Counted from the first letter of the stretch, positions 1 through 10,530 are shown. The stretch: DNA of 64,000 nt from Gaoshiqia hydrogeniformans (GCF_049347105.1 NZ_CP186334.1:4464001-4528000); one strand, 5' to 3'. Translations and numbers: made by a program. The notes: a model not told the origin generated them from the letters alone.

Positions 1-702
1 GCAAATGAAAAATATACCATTGAAAATGGTATGAGGCTTATCAACCTTGCTGAGGTTGAAGTAAAAGGACAGCGAAAAATTCAGAGGAAAACGGAATCGC
101 CCTATTATTCCATTTCGTCATCGTTTGTACTGGCAAGCGAGGAAATAGAAAAGGCAAACTTTATGAATGTCTTCGATTTGCTGCGCCGCCTTCCTGGCGT
201 AACAATTTCAGGTAGTGAAGTTTATTATCGTCAGGCAACGCCTATGCTTATTTTGGACAATGTGCCAACTGAAAATTTTGATTATAGCCTATTGAACGTG
301 AACGACATTAGCGATGCTTTTGTGTCGCCCGCCACTTCGGTTATGCCCATATTCGGTGCCCGTGCTGCAAACGGGGCCATTGTGATTAACACCAAAAAGG
401 GATTTGTGGAAAAAAACAGGATGAATAAAAACATGCAGGTATTTACCCCAATTGGCTACCAGCAGCATGTTGAGTTTTATTCGCCCGCCTACGAAACCGA
501 AGAACAACGAAAGAACACAGCCACTGATATGCGATCAACGATTTATTGGAACCCAAGCGTCCATACGGACAGTACAGGAATTGCCCATCTGGGTTTTTAT
601 TCGGCTGATTCGCCGTCGCAATATAGTATTGTCATTGAAGGGGTAAGCAGTGCGGGGCATCTTGTCTATTCATCAAAAGAAGTGGTTGAAGTGGAATGGT
701 AA
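1..702 (+). CDS. C-terminal part of TonB-plug / macroglobulin-like surface protein (5' end outside window)
   Basis: The reading frame is open from base 1, so the ATG at 31 is internal and the true start lies upstream. The visible 230-odd residues contain a TonB-receptor plug-like segment (FDLLRRLPGVTISG, then ILDNVP, then GARAANGAIVINTKKG). A C-terminal beta-rich stretch (STIYWNPSVHTDSTGIAHLG) follows and ends in VEVEW. In Bacteroidota this combination is the tail of large (about 800-900 residue) periplasmic or surface proteins with macroglobulin-like repeats and an embedded plug domain. Function is unproven; a role in envelope transport or signalling is inference. It precedes an unknown secreted protein by 38 nt, probably in one operon. 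Confidence 0.7.
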   Translation, partial: ANEKYTIENGMRLINLAEVEVKGQRKIQRKTESPYYSISSSFVLASEEIEKANFMNVFDLLRRLPGVTISGSEVYYRQATPMLILDNVPTENFDYSLLNVNDISDAFVSPATSVMPIFGARAANGAIVINTKKGFVEKNRMNKNMQVFTPIGYQQHVEFYSPAYETEEQRKNTATDMRSTIYWNPSVHTDSTGIAHLGFYSADSPSQYSIVIEGVSSAGHLVYSSKEVVEVEW

Positions 703-740
703 CTCCTTGTTTATAGGTAAAAAAGAACTAATTACTTAAC

Positions 741-1739
741 ATGACAAAAAAACACTTCATTCGGATTGCCTTCCCCATTTTTCTGTTATCCATTCAGTTT
801 ATTGTTGGATACGGGCAGGTTTTTCAGGGGAGTGATACCGGTTTAAATAGTGCCAATCAAGCCATTTTAGATACGATAAGGGTTATTCAGAAACGCACTT
901 CTGATATCTTTGGTGAGCAGGTTTCAGTATACGAACCGGGGGATTCGTTAGAGACTTGCGAGACAAATTTTAGGAACTTGCTGAAAAATTGGCATACGCT
1001 CAATGTCACGAATGCCGAGGATTATGAATTCCTTGATTTTTCGTTTGTTGAAACAATTTTAGACTCAGCAAGATACAATTATTATCGAAATTATTTTTCG
1101 GGAGAAAAGCCAGTTTATTTCTCAAGGCGGAGTAGTGGTAGAGTGGGTCTTGATGGACAAACAGCATACGAGCTTTATATCATTCCTGGCTATATTCATC
1201 GGGAATTCTATGATCCAATGGATCTGCCGGAAAAAGCACAGAAATTGTTGTCAAAAGAATTTACACGGGAGGCACGAGCCCTTTTAGAAGAACCGTTTTG
1301 TGTTGATACCATGAAGCTTAACCTATATACTTTTTCCAGCTATCAAAAGGACACAACAATTCATTTTGACCCAGGCGGTTTTAGTTCATTTGGGATCAGT
1401 TGGAAGAGTTCTTTATGGAGTGCTGCATCACCAGACTCCTTATCGCAGGACTATTTTGATGTTTTTTTTAAGCATGAAAAGGACATTTTTGAATTAAATG
1501 TTGCAGATGCTCAAGATCTAGTATTAAAAGACCTTATGATTCAAAGGGTTATAAGGCAGATGAATTTTACACAACAAGTGCATATTGGGGACCAGGTTTA
1601 TTCAGTCAAATTCGATTACCTTGGGACAATTTATACGGTTTATGTAATTTGTAATCCAGACAGTAAGCAAGTTGTGATGGATTATTTTTTTAAAAATATC
1701 ACCATAGATACCAAAAGGAATCTCCTAAACAAATACTAA
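741..1739 (+). CDS. Secreted protein of unknown function
   Basis: A 332-residue protein starting MTKKHFIRIAFPIFLLS, with a hydrophobic segment ending near VGYGQ that looks like a type I signal peptide. The rest is soluble, rich in Asp, Tyr and Phe, and shows no motif I recognise. It lies 38 nt after the TonB-plug protein and 2 nt before a TlpA-like lipoprotein, so the three genes are probably co-transcribed. Base composition is AT-rich compared with the glycan genes downstream. The start is supported by the signal peptide. I assign no function. Confidence 0.6.
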   Translation: MTKKHFIRIAFPIFLLSIQFIVGYGQVFQGSDTGLNSANQAILDTIRVIQKRTSDIFGEQVSVYEPGDSLETCETNFRNLLKNWHTLNVTNAEDYEFLDFSFVETILDSARYNYYRNYFSGEKPVYFSRRSSGRVGLDGQTAYELYIIPGYIHREFYDPMDLPEKAQKLLSKEFTREARALLEEPFCVDTMKLNLYTFSSYQKDTTIHFDPGGFSSFGISWKSSLWSAASPDSLSQDYFDVFFKHEKDIFELNVADAQDLVLKDLMIQRVIRQMNFTQQVHIGDQVYSVKFDYLGTIYTVYVICNPDSKQVVMDYFFKNITIDTKRNLLNKY

Positions 1740-1741
1740 AC

Positions 1742-3262
1742 ATGAGAAAACTTGTCATTCTATTAGCATTCGCATTGTTAATATCATGTGCTAAAGAAAC
1801 TAGCAATGATTTTAGTACACCAAAAAAAGTAATTATTGCGGGCAAAGTTGAGAATATTGACCCCAATAACCTTGAGGTAAAGTTTTATGTAAACAGGCTT
1901 GGTCTTAATCAAAGTGCGATTTTTACCAAAGCCGACTCATCAGGTAATTTCCAAACTTCTTTTGAAACCTACACGCCTACTGACGTGTGGGTTCAATATA
2001 AAACAAACATTCTTGTCCTGGTACGGCCCGGCGATAGTATCCATGTTGAGTTTGATGGCCAACCCAACAGGCGGCCTCAAATACTTGAAACAATAAAATT
2101 CAGTGGTGATGGCATAAAGGCCAATCAGGATGCAGCAAAGTTCCAACTAATGTACTTTTCAAACCCTTTATATTATGATTGGGATGCAAAAGGATATGCA
2201 AAAAAGACATATGATGTTGACCAGTATTTATTGTATCTGGATACATTACAACAACGCATTGATGAACTATATAGTAGGTTTTTAGCTGAAACCGCACCTG
2301 ACCACAATGTGAAAATCTGGGCAAAAACTTATATTGAGCAAGATTACTATGACGCAATATCATGGTATCCCTTGGAGCATTTGAGATCCAACAATTTGAG
2401 AAGCGGTGAATGGGAAGTGCCTGAAACTTTTTTTGATGCATTGTTGACAAGGTTGCCAATAGAAAAAAACATGCTTGTAAGCGGATATGCGTTGTCAAAT
2501 TTCATAAACAGGTTTCATTACAATTATTCGCGGAGTAGAATTTGGGAGGAGGAGCAAAACAAGCAGTACAAGACACCCGAAGGATATATCGTTGGGCCTA
2601 CTGAGATAATGGATTCTTTAACCGTTTATGGTATCATAAAATACACACCCGATTCATTGTTGAGACAGATGGTCTTGACAGAATTCTTTGTGCAAAACTT
2701 GGACAATTCAGGCATACGGTTATATGAAAAATATAAAAATATTGCGGACGAATATATTCTTGAACCCTTTTTAAGAGAACCCTTGTTTGAATTGTATGCG
2801 GAGGTTAAAAACCGGATTGAAAACCCTGTGATAGCAACAGATGCCTATTTGAAAAAGCTTGAAAACACTACGGCCAGACAACTTTTTGATTCAATATTGA
2901 CGGTTAATAAAGGAAAGGTTATTTATTTAGATTGTTGGGCTACATGGTGCGGTCCATGTAAAGAAGAGATGCCGCACTCAAAAAAATTGATGGAAGAATT
3001 GAAAGATGAAGATGTCTCATTCGTATTTCTGTGCATCGATTCTGAAGAAAACTTATGGAAAGCTAACTTGGCAGAATTTCAAATCGGCGGTCAGCATTAT
3101 TTTCTGTCAAGAGAACAAAGTGCCGATTTGAGAAAGGTTTTTGAAGTTCAGGGAATCCCTCATTACTTTTTAATCAATCAACGTGGAGTGATCGTCGAAA
3201 AAGGTTCATATTTAAGGCCTAATCATGTGAAAGATAAACTATTGGGATTACTTGAGGGATAA
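1742..3262 (+). CDS. TlpA-like thioredoxin-fold lipoprotein
   Basis: A 506-residue lipoprotein whose N-terminus carries a lipobox (LLISC). A long N-terminal region resembles the beta-sandwich plus helical domains found in Bacteroidota thiol-disulfide proteins. The C-terminal 120 residues are a TlpA/AhpC-type thioredoxin fold with CWATWCGPC; the redox pair is about Cys403 and Cys406, and GIPHYFLI supplies the cis-Pro region. The family reduces or rearranges disulfides in the periplasm. It is expected to be tethered to a membrane facing the periplasm. It starts 2 nt after the preceding unknown secreted protein. Confidence 0.85.
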   Translation: MRKLVILLAFALLISCAKETSNDFSTPKKVIIAGKVENIDPNNLEVKFYVNRLGLNQSAIFTKADSSGNFQTSFETYTPTDVWVQYKTNILVLVRPGDSIHVEFDGQPNRRPQILETIKFSGDGIKANQDAAKFQLMYFSNPLYYDWDAKGYAKKTYDVDQYLLYLDTLQQRIDELYSRFLAETAPDHNVKIWAKTYIEQDYYDAISWYPLEHLRSNNLRSGEWEVPETFFDALLTRLPIEKNMLVSGYALSNFINRFHYNYSRSRIWEEEQNKQYKTPEGYIVGPTEIMDSLTVYGIIKYTPDSLLRQMVLTEFFVQNLDNSGIRLYEKYKNIADEYILEPFLREPLFELYAEVKNRIENPVIATDAYLKKLENTTARQLFDSILTVNKGKVIYLDCWATWCGPCKEEMPHSKKLMEELKDEDVSFVFLCIDSEENLWKANLAEFQIGGQHYFLSREQSADLRKVFEVQGIPHYFLINQRGVIVEKGSYLRPNHVKDKLLGLLEG

Positions 3263-3315
3263 AAAGCGAGTTCTGAATCTTGTCCAAAACAATTTAAAAC
3301 CACATAAAATAGAAA

Positions 3316-5799
3316 ATGACGATGAAACAATTTTTTTTAGTGCTGCTGATAGTTTTTTCCGTGAATTTAAATAGCAAAGCACAAACCTACGAAATGACCG
3401 ATTTGGGCATCGAAACCCAAATCAATTACATGGACGTTGACATCCGGTTTTACGGACCGTCCATTGTCCGGGTTGTAAAATCGCCCGAAGGAAAAAACTT
3501 CAAAAAAGAGAGTCTTTCGGTTGTGAAAACACCTGAAAATACTGCTTTTACAAAGAAACAAACGGGAGATGAGCTTAGGCTGAAAAGCAAGAATATTGAG
3601 GTGGTGTTAAACCTGAAAAGTGGGAAGGTGACATTCAAGGATGCAAAAGGGCAGGTACTTTTGGCCGAAAAAGAAGCCGGTGCAACGTTCGCCGATTTCG
3701 ACGATGCCGGAGTGGAAACCTTTAGCGTCGGACAGTCATTTGCGTTGGACGAAGACGAAACGATTTACGGGCTTGGCATTCTGCAAAACGGCAAAATGTC
3801 GCAGCGGAACCAGGAAGTCCGCATGGTTCAGAACAATACCTGGGATTTTGTGACCTTCTTTCAGTCCGTAAAAGGCTACGGTCTGTTCTGGGATAATTAT
3901 TCGCCAACCACATTTAAAGACAACCCGGGTGAGACTTCTTTTCGGTCAGAAGTTGGCGATTGCATCGACTATTATTTTATGTATGGCGGCGATGCTGATG
4001 GCGTTATTGCCCAAATGCGCGACCTTACCGGGCAGGTTCCCATGTTTCCACTGTGGACTTATGGATACTGGCAAAGTAAGGAGCGCTATAAAAGTCAGAA
4101 TGAAATTGTTGGCGTTGTGAAGAAACACCGCGAACTGGGCGTGCCGCTTGATGGTATTATCCAGGATTGGCAATATTGGGGAAACAACTACTTGTGGAAT
4201 GCGATGGAGTTTCTCAACGACGATTTCCCGAATCCACAAAAAATGATAACCGATATCCACGACCTGAATGCGCACATCATCATTTCAATTTGGTCTTCGT
4301 TTGGTCCTGCAACAAAACCGTATCACGAACTTGAAAAGTTGGGAGCGCTTTTCAACTTCAGAACCTGGCCTGAATCGGGCCTCACCAGTTGGCCGCCCAG
4401 AATGGAGTACCCTTCGGGAGTCCGTGTTTACGACCCATTTAACCCCAAAGCCAGGGATATTTATTGGAAATACCTAAACGAAGGATTGTTTAAATTGGGG
4501 ATTGACGGTTGGTGGATGGACTCTACGGAACCCGACCATTTGGGGTTCAAGCCCGAAGACATGGACACAAAAACCTACCTGGGTTCATTCCGCAAGGTGC
4601 GCAACGCTTTTCCCTTAGTGACTGTTGGGGGCGTTTACGAAAATCAGCGTGCCGTTACCTCCGGCAAGCGGGTATTTATCCTGACACGTTCGGGTTTTGC
4701 CGGGCAGCAACGCTATGGAGCCAATGTTTGGTCGGGCGATGTGAATTCGTCATGGGAAAACCTACGCAATCAAATCCCCGCCGGGCTTAATTTTTCCATG
4801 TGTGGCATCCCACATTGGAACAGTGATATAGGCGGTTTTTTTGCAGGCGTCTACAACAAGACCTGGAATGACGGTACTGCTTCGAAGAACCCATTGTTTC
4901 AGGAGTTGTACGTTCGTTGGTTACAGTTTGGCGCTTTCAACCCCATGATGCGCTCGCACGGTACCGACCTGTCAAGGGAGATCTATCATTTTGGGCAGAA
5001 AGGAGAACCCATTTACGATGCAATAGAACAGACGATCCATTTGCGTTATTCCTTGCTGCCTTACATCTATTCCACCTCATGGGAAGTAACCAACAAACAG
5101 TCAAGTTTTATGCGTGCCCTGGTGATGGATTTTGCCGATGATCAGCGGGTTTTGGATATGAATGACCAATTCATGTTTGGAAAATCAATCCTGGTTGCCC
5201 CAATCGTGAAAGCCCAATATACTCCTGAAAAAGTTGTAAAAACGAACGAAGAGAGTGGCTGGGACCGGAACGAAGGCGACGATAAAGGCAACAAATCCGA
5301 AGTTGATTTTACAGAAAAAAAAGCAACACAGGTTTATTTGCCGGCCGGAACCGATTGGTACGACTTCTGGACAAACGAGAAGTTCAATGGCGGACAGGAA
5401 GTTTCCAAAGATGCCAATATTGAAACGATTCCTTTGTACATACGGGCAGGAAGTATCATTCCTGTGGGGCCCAAAGTGCAATATGCCGAAGAAAAACGAT
5501 GGGATGAACTTGAGATCCGTGTTTATGAAGGTGCCGATGGCGAGTTCACTTTATACGAAGACGAAAACGACAATTACAATTACGAAAAGGGGATTTATTC
5601 AACCATAACCTTTACCTGGAACGATGCTAGGAAAACCCTGACCATTAGCGACCGAAAAGGCTCTTTTCCCGGAATGCTGGTTGAACGGAAGTTCAACATT
5701 GTGAAAGTGTCGCAAGATACAGGTCTTGGTGATGGCGTCATCGCCAAATTCGACAAAACAATAAGTTATAATGGAAACAAAACCCAAATCAAACTATAA
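3316..5799 (+). CDS. Secreted GH31 glycosidase, probable alpha-xylosidase
   Basis: An 827-residue enzyme with a signal peptide (MTMKQFFLVLLIVFSVNLNS) and an N-terminal galactose-mutarotase-like beta domain. The GH31 barrel follows, with the nucleophile motif DGWWMDSTEPD at about Asp402 and the VWSGD acid/base region at about Asp475. The WWxDxTEP form is typical of alpha-xylosidases rather than alpha-glucosidases, so removal of alpha-1,6-xylose from xyloglucan oligosaccharides is the favoured activity. A DUF5110-like beta domain ends the protein. It leads a tight row (9 nt to GH43, then GH2) that suits xyloglucan side-chain removal. An ATG two codons downstream (3322) is an equally possible start. 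Confidence 0.88.
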   Translation: MTMKQFFLVLLIVFSVNLNSKAQTYEMTDLGIETQINYMDVDIRFYGPSIVRVVKSPEGKNFKKESLSVVKTPENTAFTKKQTGDELRLKSKNIEVVLNLKSGKVTFKDAKGQVLLAEKEAGATFADFDDAGVETFSVGQSFALDEDETIYGLGILQNGKMSQRNQEVRMVQNNTWDFVTFFQSVKGYGLFWDNYSPTTFKDNPGETSFRSEVGDCIDYYFMYGGDADGVIAQMRDLTGQVPMFPLWTYGYWQSKERYKSQNEIVGVVKKHRELGVPLDGIIQDWQYWGNNYLWNAMEFLNDDFPNPQKMITDIHDLNAHIIISIWSSFGPATKPYHELEKLGALFNFRTWPESGLTSWPPRMEYPSGVRVYDPFNPKARDIYWKYLNEGLFKLGIDGWWMDSTEPDHLGFKPEDMDTKTYLGSFRKVRNAFPLVTVGGVYENQRAVTSGKRVFILTRSGFAGQQRYGANVWSGDVNSSWENLRNQIPAGLNFSMCGIPHWNSDIGGFFAGVYNKTWNDGTASKNPLFQELYVRWLQFGAFNPMMRSHGTDLSREIYHFGQKGEPIYDAIEQTIHLRYSLLPYIYSTSWEVTNKQSSFMRALVMDFADDQRVLDMNDQFMFGKSILVAPIVKAQYTPEKVVKTNEESGWDRNEGDDKGNKSEVDFTEKKATQVYLPAGTDWYDFWTNEKFNGGQEVSKDANIETIPLYIRAGSIIPVGPKVQYAEEKRWDELEIRVYEGADGEFTLYEDENDNYNYEKGIYSTITFTWNDARKTLTISDRKGSFPGMLVERKFNIVKVSQDTGLGDGVIAKFDKTISYNGNKTQIKL

Positions 5800-5808
5800 A
5801 CAAACCAA

Positions 5809-7188
5809 ATGAAACCGACGATAAACAGAAAAATAGCCGCATTCCTGCTCTTGGCTATAAGCGTTTTGAATGCCATGTCACAGAACAACATACCTCCTCA
5901 ACTACCCATCATCCAAACCAAATACACGGCCGACCCGGCACCCATGGTGCATAACGACACGGTATTTCTATATACATCGCATGATGAGGACGATGCAATG
6001 GGTTTCAAAATGTTTGACTGGCTGCTTTATTACTCAACCGACATGGTAAACTGGACCGAGCATGGTGTGGTTGCCTCGTTGAAAAACTTTGCTTGGGTCC
6101 CTTACGAGAATGGGGCTTGGGCGGTGCAGTGCATCGAACGCAACGGCAAATTCTACCTCTATTGCCCCATGCCGGGGAATGTGGGCATTGGCGTTTTAGT
6201 GGCCGATACTCCTTATGGGCCTTTCAAAGACCCAATTGGTAAACCTTTGATCAAAAACAGCAACCACGATATTGACCCGACCATATTGATCGACGACGAC
6301 GGGCAGGCTTACATGTACTGGGGAAACCCCAAAGTGTATTACGTGAAGCTGAACGAAGACATGATTTCCTATTCAGGCGAGATCATGCAAGATCCTACAA
6401 CCCCGAAAAATTACCAGGAAGGCCCGTGGGTGTGGAAACGAAAAGGCCTTTATTACTTGGCTTATGCTTCAACCTGTTGCCCCGAGGGCATTGGATACGC
6501 GATGAGCACTGCACCATTCGGGGCCTGGGAGTACAAAGGCATGATTGTGGATGCAACGGAAAAAACAAGAGGAAACCATCCGGGCATTATCGAATTCAAA
6601 GGTAAATCCTATTGCTTCGGTCATAGCTATGATATACTGAAGAAGACCACTTCGAGGTTTTACGAACGCCGATCGGTTGATATGGACGAAATGGAGTACA
6701 ACGCAGATGGAACCATAAAAAACCGTCATTACTGGTCGGTTGAAGGCCCTGAGCAAGTTGGAACTTTGAACCCGTATATTCGTGTTGAGGCCGAAACAAT
6801 GGCATGGAGCGAAGGCCTAAAAACCCACTTCGAAACCGAGTGGGAAGGCGATTTCGATTGGGCAAGGGGTAAGAAAATTGCCGACCGATTGTTTGTAACT
6901 TCCATTAATCATGGCGACTACATGATGGTTAAAGGGGTCGATTTTGGCAAAGGTGCCAAATCGGTCGATGTGCTTGTTTCTCCACTATATGGTGGTAAAA
7001 TCGAAATACGGGTTGACAAATTCGACGGGCCGGTTATTTCAACGGTCAACGTCGGTCTCCAGGGCGAAGGAGGAAGATGGAAAACCATCTCGGCGCAGGT
7101 AGATAACGTGAGCGGGATCCACGATTTGTTTTTCGTTTTCAGGGGTGAAAAAGACTTGTTCAACTTCGATTGGTGGCAGTTTCATTAA
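5809..7188 (+). CDS. Secreted GH43 glycosidase with C-terminal CBM6-like domain
   Basis: A 459-residue protein with a signal peptide ending near NAMSQ. The five-bladed propeller of GH43 shows the catalytic triad: Asp42 in YTADPAPM (base), Asp156 in HDIDPTIL (pKa modulator) and Glu204 in YQEGPW (acid). Residues from about 325 to the end form a CBM6-like beta-sandwich starting IRVEAETMAWSEG. Family activities are alpha-arabinofuranosidase and beta-xylosidase. Between GH31 and GH2 genes, arabinose removal from plant hemicellulose is the likely job. It starts 9 nt after the GH31 stop and ends 30 nt before GH2, so it sits in the same transcript. Confidence 0.88.
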   Translation: MKPTINRKIAAFLLLAISVLNAMSQNNIPPQLPIIQTKYTADPAPMVHNDTVFLYTSHDEDDAMGFKMFDWLLYYSTDMVNWTEHGVVASLKNFAWVPYENGAWAVQCIERNGKFYLYCPMPGNVGIGVLVADTPYGPFKDPIGKPLIKNSNHDIDPTILIDDDGQAYMYWGNPKVYYVKLNEDMISYSGEIMQDPTTPKNYQEGPWVWKRKGLYYLAYASTCCPEGIGYAMSTAPFGAWEYKGMIVDATEKTRGNHPGIIEFKGKSYCFGHSYDILKKTTSRFYERRSVDMDEMEYNADGTIKNRHYWSVEGPEQVGTLNPYIRVEAETMAWSEGLKTHFETEWEGDFDWARGKKIADRLFVTSINHGDYMMVKGVDFGKGAKSVDVLVSPLYGGKIEIRVDKFDGPVISTVNVGLQGEGGRWKTISAQVDNVSGIHDLFFVFRGEKDLFNFDWWQFH

Positions 7189-7218
7189 TAATCAATTAAG
7201 CTTTAAACAGAATCATAT

Positions 7219-10200
7219 ATGAAGAAGTTAATGACTTTACTGTTGGGGATACTGTTCGTCGCAGTTCTTAGGGCGCAGGACCGCCCGCCACACCCCGAGT
7301 TGGAAAACCCTGCAATACAGGGTATCAACAAAGAGTTGCCGCGTGCCTCTTTTATTAGTTACGAAAGTAGGGAACTGGCTTTGAAAAACGACAGGACGGC
7401 TTCCGAAAGGTTTGCTTCGCTGAACGGGACCTGGAAGTTCAAGTTTACCACCGGTATCTCGAACCGCATTCCCAACTTTGCCGCTACAAGCCTCGACATT
7501 TCGGGTTGGGACGATATTGAAGTGCCATCGAATATGGAAATGAAAGGTTATGGTATTCCTATTTATACCAACGTGAGCTATGAATTCTACCCTTACTGGA
7601 ATTTTAAACCGCCGTATGTCAACGACCTGGAATTGAATAATATTGGCTATTACCGCCGCGATTTCGACGTTCCGCAGTCGTGGGACGGGAAACAGGTCTT
7701 CGTCTATTTCGGTTCCATCAAATCGGTGGGTTTTGTTTGGGTGAACGGCCAAAAAGTGGGCATGAGCAAGGATAGCAAAACCCCGCAGGAGTTCGACCTT
7801 ACCCCGTATGTGAAGCCTGGCAAAAACTCAATTGCTGTTGAGGTTTTCCGATGGAGCGATGCCGCTTACCTCGAATGTCAGGATTTCTGGCGCCTTAGCG
7901 GTATCCCGCGCGATGTTTATATTTATGCCCAGCCCAAAGTGCGCGTTCGCGATTTCTTTGCCGAAACCGCGCTCGACGAAAGCTATACCAACGGTGTTTT
8001 TGAATTGAGTGTTGATTTGAAAAACCATACCGGACAAAAAGCTTCGCAAACAGTAAGCTACGAAATTATTGATACAGCAGGGAAAACAGTTGCATCGGGA
8101 ACCAAGACTGTCGGGTTGACCGACTCTGTTGCTACACTGGATTTTGAAGCCACCATACCATCAGTTGAAACATGGAGTGCCGAAACCCCGAACCTTTACA
8201 CCTTGTTGATCTCCAATAAGGATAAATCGGGCAGTTTGGTAGAAGCCACCTCCGTTAAAATAGGTTTCCGTACCAGCGAGGTTAAAAACGGCCAATACCT
8301 GGTCAATGGTAAGCCTGTTTTGTTGAAAGGGGTGAACCTGCACGAGTTCCACCAAACAACCGGACAAGTAGTGAACGAGGCCGATATTATACTCAACCTG
8401 TTGCGCATGAAAGAGCTCAACGTGAACGCAATACGTACAAGCCACTACCCACAGCCCGATTTCTTTTACGAGCTGACCGACAAATACGGTTTTTACGTGG
8501 TAAACGAAGCCAATATCGAATCGCATGGTATGGGTTACGACCGCGCAAAAGGGAAAAGCCTTGCCAACAACCTCGACTGGACTGAAGCGCACTTGTTCCG
8601 CACCCGCAATATGTTCGAGCGCGACAAGAACCATCCTTCGGTGGTGATATGGTCGCTGGGCAACGAGGCCGGAAATGGTTACAATTTTTACAAAACCTAC
8701 CTGTTGATCCGTGGCCGCGACAAAATGCGCCCTATTCAGTACGAACAAGGAGGACACGAATGGAACACCGACATTGTTTGCCCCATGTATGCCAAGCCAC
8801 AACACATTGAGCATTATGCCAAAACATATTTCGACCGCCCGCTGATCCTTTGCGAATACGAACACGCCATGGGAAACAGCGTTGGAAATATTAAGGATTA
8901 CTGGGAAATTATCGAAAAATACCCGCAATTGCAGGGCGGTTTCGTTTGGGACTGGGTTGACCAAGGCCTTGTTAACGAAAACGAGAAGGGCAGGTTTTGG
9001 GCCTATGGTGGCGATTATGGCCCCGAAGGCACCCCTTCGGACGGCAACTTCTGCATTAATGGGGTTGTATTTCCCGATAGGAGTGTAAAACCGCACAGCC
9101 TTGAAATGAAGCATGTTTACCAAAATATTGGTTTCAAAGCCGATGATTTGGAAAAAGGTCAGGTGCTTGTAACCAACAAGTTTTTTTTCACCAACCTTTC
9201 GAAATACGATTTCAGCTACGAAATTACCGCAAACGGTAGCGTGGTAAAAACGGCCAAGCTGCCGGTTCTCGATGTTGCACCGGAGCAATCGAAAATCGTA
9301 AGCATCGATCTAAAAGGGATTACAGCCAAACCGGGCGTTGAATATTTCGTTACCATCTTTGCAAAAACAAAAACAGCTGAGAACCTGCTTCCCGCGGGCT
9401 GGGTGATTGCTTCGGAACAGTTAAAACTGCCCGTTGAAGCGTCCAAAACCCGGTTCGATTTGGCAAAGGCCGGAAAAGTATCTTATTCCGAAGGTGCTTC
9501 GGTTGACATAACAGGCAAAGGTTTTTCTGTGTCCATCGACAGCAAGTCGGGTCTGATCACTTCCTATAAAATCAACAACAAAGAGTTGATATTAAATGGT
9601 TTTGGTCCACGTCCGGCATTCTGGCGCGCCCCAACCGATAACGACTATGGATGGCGTATGCCAAGGGTTGCAAACGGTTCAAAAGTAGCATCGGAGCAAG
9701 AATTTGTGGCTGCCAGTGTAAAAGCAAGTCAATTAGGAAACGCTGTTCAGGTTGAGGTGGTTTATCAACTCGATTCCATTTATTCAACTTGGAAAACCCA
9801 ATATACCATCATGGGCAATGGCAACATAAAAGTTGACAACTTGCTCGTTACCGAAGGCGAAAAAGTTCGCGTTTTCCCACGTGTGGGGATGAAGATGCAA
9901 CTTCCTTCCGAATTATCGCAAGTGGAGTATTTGGGCCTTGGGCCTTGGGAGAATTACTCCGACCGCAATTCTTCGACCTTTGTTGGGCATTACAAAACAA
10001 CGGTAGCCGATTTATACGTGCCTTATATCCGCCCGCAGGAAAACGGCCACCGCACCGATGTGCGCTGGTTGGCACTCAAGCGAAACGATGGTAGCGGACT
10101 TCTGGTAGTAGCCGATAACGTGATTGAGTTCAATGCCTTGCACAATACAATAGAGGATTTCGATGCAGGCCCGAACAAGGATAAGAACCTGCGCCATACC

Positions 10201-10401
10201 AACGACATTAATCCGCGCGATTTGGTAGAACTGCACATCGATTACCGGATGATTGGCGTTAGTGGCGACGACAGCTGGGGTGCATGGCCGCATGAGCCCT
10301 ACCTGATCAGGCCAAGTGCCGAAGGGCATTCTTACAGCTTTACTTTGGTTCCCTTTGCCTCGGCAAAAGAAATGGAGGTAAAAGCAATGGAGAAGTATTA
10401 A
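7219..10401 (+). CDS. Secreted GH2 beta-galactosidase (LacZ-type)
   Basis: A 1060-residue protein, the usual LacZ length, with a signal peptide (MKKLMTLLLGILFVAVLRAQ) that points to the periplasm. Domain order is sugar-binding jelly roll, immunoglobulin-like domain, TIM barrel, second immunoglobulin-like domain and a beta-galactosidase small-chain domain from about residue 760. Catalytic residues are the acid/base Glu483 in SLGNEAGNG and the nucleophile Glu546 in LCEYEHAMGNS. It would release terminal beta-galactose. It is last in the GH31-GH43-GH2 row and is followed by a strong terminator. With GH31 and GH43 it forms a set able to strip galactose, arabinose and xylose from xyloglucan side chains (inference). 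Confidence 0.92.
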   Translation: MKKLMTLLLGILFVAVLRAQDRPPHPELENPAIQGINKELPRASFISYESRELALKNDRTASERFASLNGTWKFKFTTGISNRIPNFAATSLDISGWDDIEVPSNMEMKGYGIPIYTNVSYEFYPYWNFKPPYVNDLELNNIGYYRRDFDVPQSWDGKQVFVYFGSIKSVGFVWVNGQKVGMSKDSKTPQEFDLTPYVKPGKNSIAVEVFRWSDAAYLECQDFWRLSGIPRDVYIYAQPKVRVRDFFAETALDESYTNGVFELSVDLKNHTGQKASQTVSYEIIDTAGKTVASGTKTVGLTDSVATLDFEATIPSVETWSAETPNLYTLLISNKDKSGSLVEATSVKIGFRTSEVKNGQYLVNGKPVLLKGVNLHEFHQTTGQVVNEADIILNLLRMKELNVNAIRTSHYPQPDFFYELTDKYGFYVVNEANIESHGMGYDRAKGKSLANNLDWTEAHLFRTRNMFERDKNHPSVVIWSLGNEAGNGYNFYKTYLLIRGRDKMRPIQYEQGGHEWNTDIVCPMYAKPQHIEHYAKTYFDRPLILCEYEHAMGNSVGNIKDYWEIIEKYPQLQGGFVWDWVDQGLVNENEKGRFWAYGGDYGPEGTPSDGNFCINGVVFPDRSVKPHSLEMKHVYQNIGFKADDLEKGQVLVTNKFFFTNLSKYDFSYEITANGSVVKTAKLPVLDVAPEQSKIVSIDLKGITAKPGVEYFVTIFAKTKTAENLLPAGWVIASEQLKLPVEASKTRFDLAKAGKVSYSEGASVDITGKGFSVSIDSKSGLITSYKINNKELILNGFGPRPAFWRAPTDNDYGWRMPRVANGSKVASEQEFVAASVKASQLGNAVQVEVVYQLDSIYSTWKTQYTIMGNGNIKVDNLLVTEGEKVRVFPRVGMKMQLPSELSQVEYLGLGPWENYSDRNSSTFVGHYKTTVADLYVPYIRPQENGHRTDVRWLALKRNDGSGLLVVADNVIEFNALHNTIEDFDAGPNKDKNLRHTNDINPRDLVELHIDYRMIGVSGDDSWGAWPHEPYLIRPSAEGHSYSFTLVPFASAKEMEVKAMEKY

Positions 10402-10490
10402 TATTCTGCTTTTACCGGAAACGTGCTTACGCGGGTTTCGCCAACGGACTTTCCGGAAATTAATTTGGCTTGAATTAAAACAGGTATCGA

Positions 10491-10530
10491 AAGGGGCAGT
10501 CTTTTAAAAGGATTGCCTCTTTCTTTTTGT
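10491..10530 (+). terminator. Rho-independent terminator after GH2
   Basis: A 10-bp stem AGGGGCAGTC (10492-10501) pairs with GATTGCCTCT (10511-10520), with two G-U pairs. The loop is 9 nt and a T-rich tract follows (TTCTTTTT). It lies 90 nt after the GH2 stop and closes the three-gene glycosidase operon. Confidence 0.8.

Noticed and set aside
8161..9288. Long antisense open frame (375 codons) opposite the GH2 gene
   Set aside because: It is a shadow of the coding strand: the GH2 protein has full family motifs throughout, while the antisense product has no recognisable feature.
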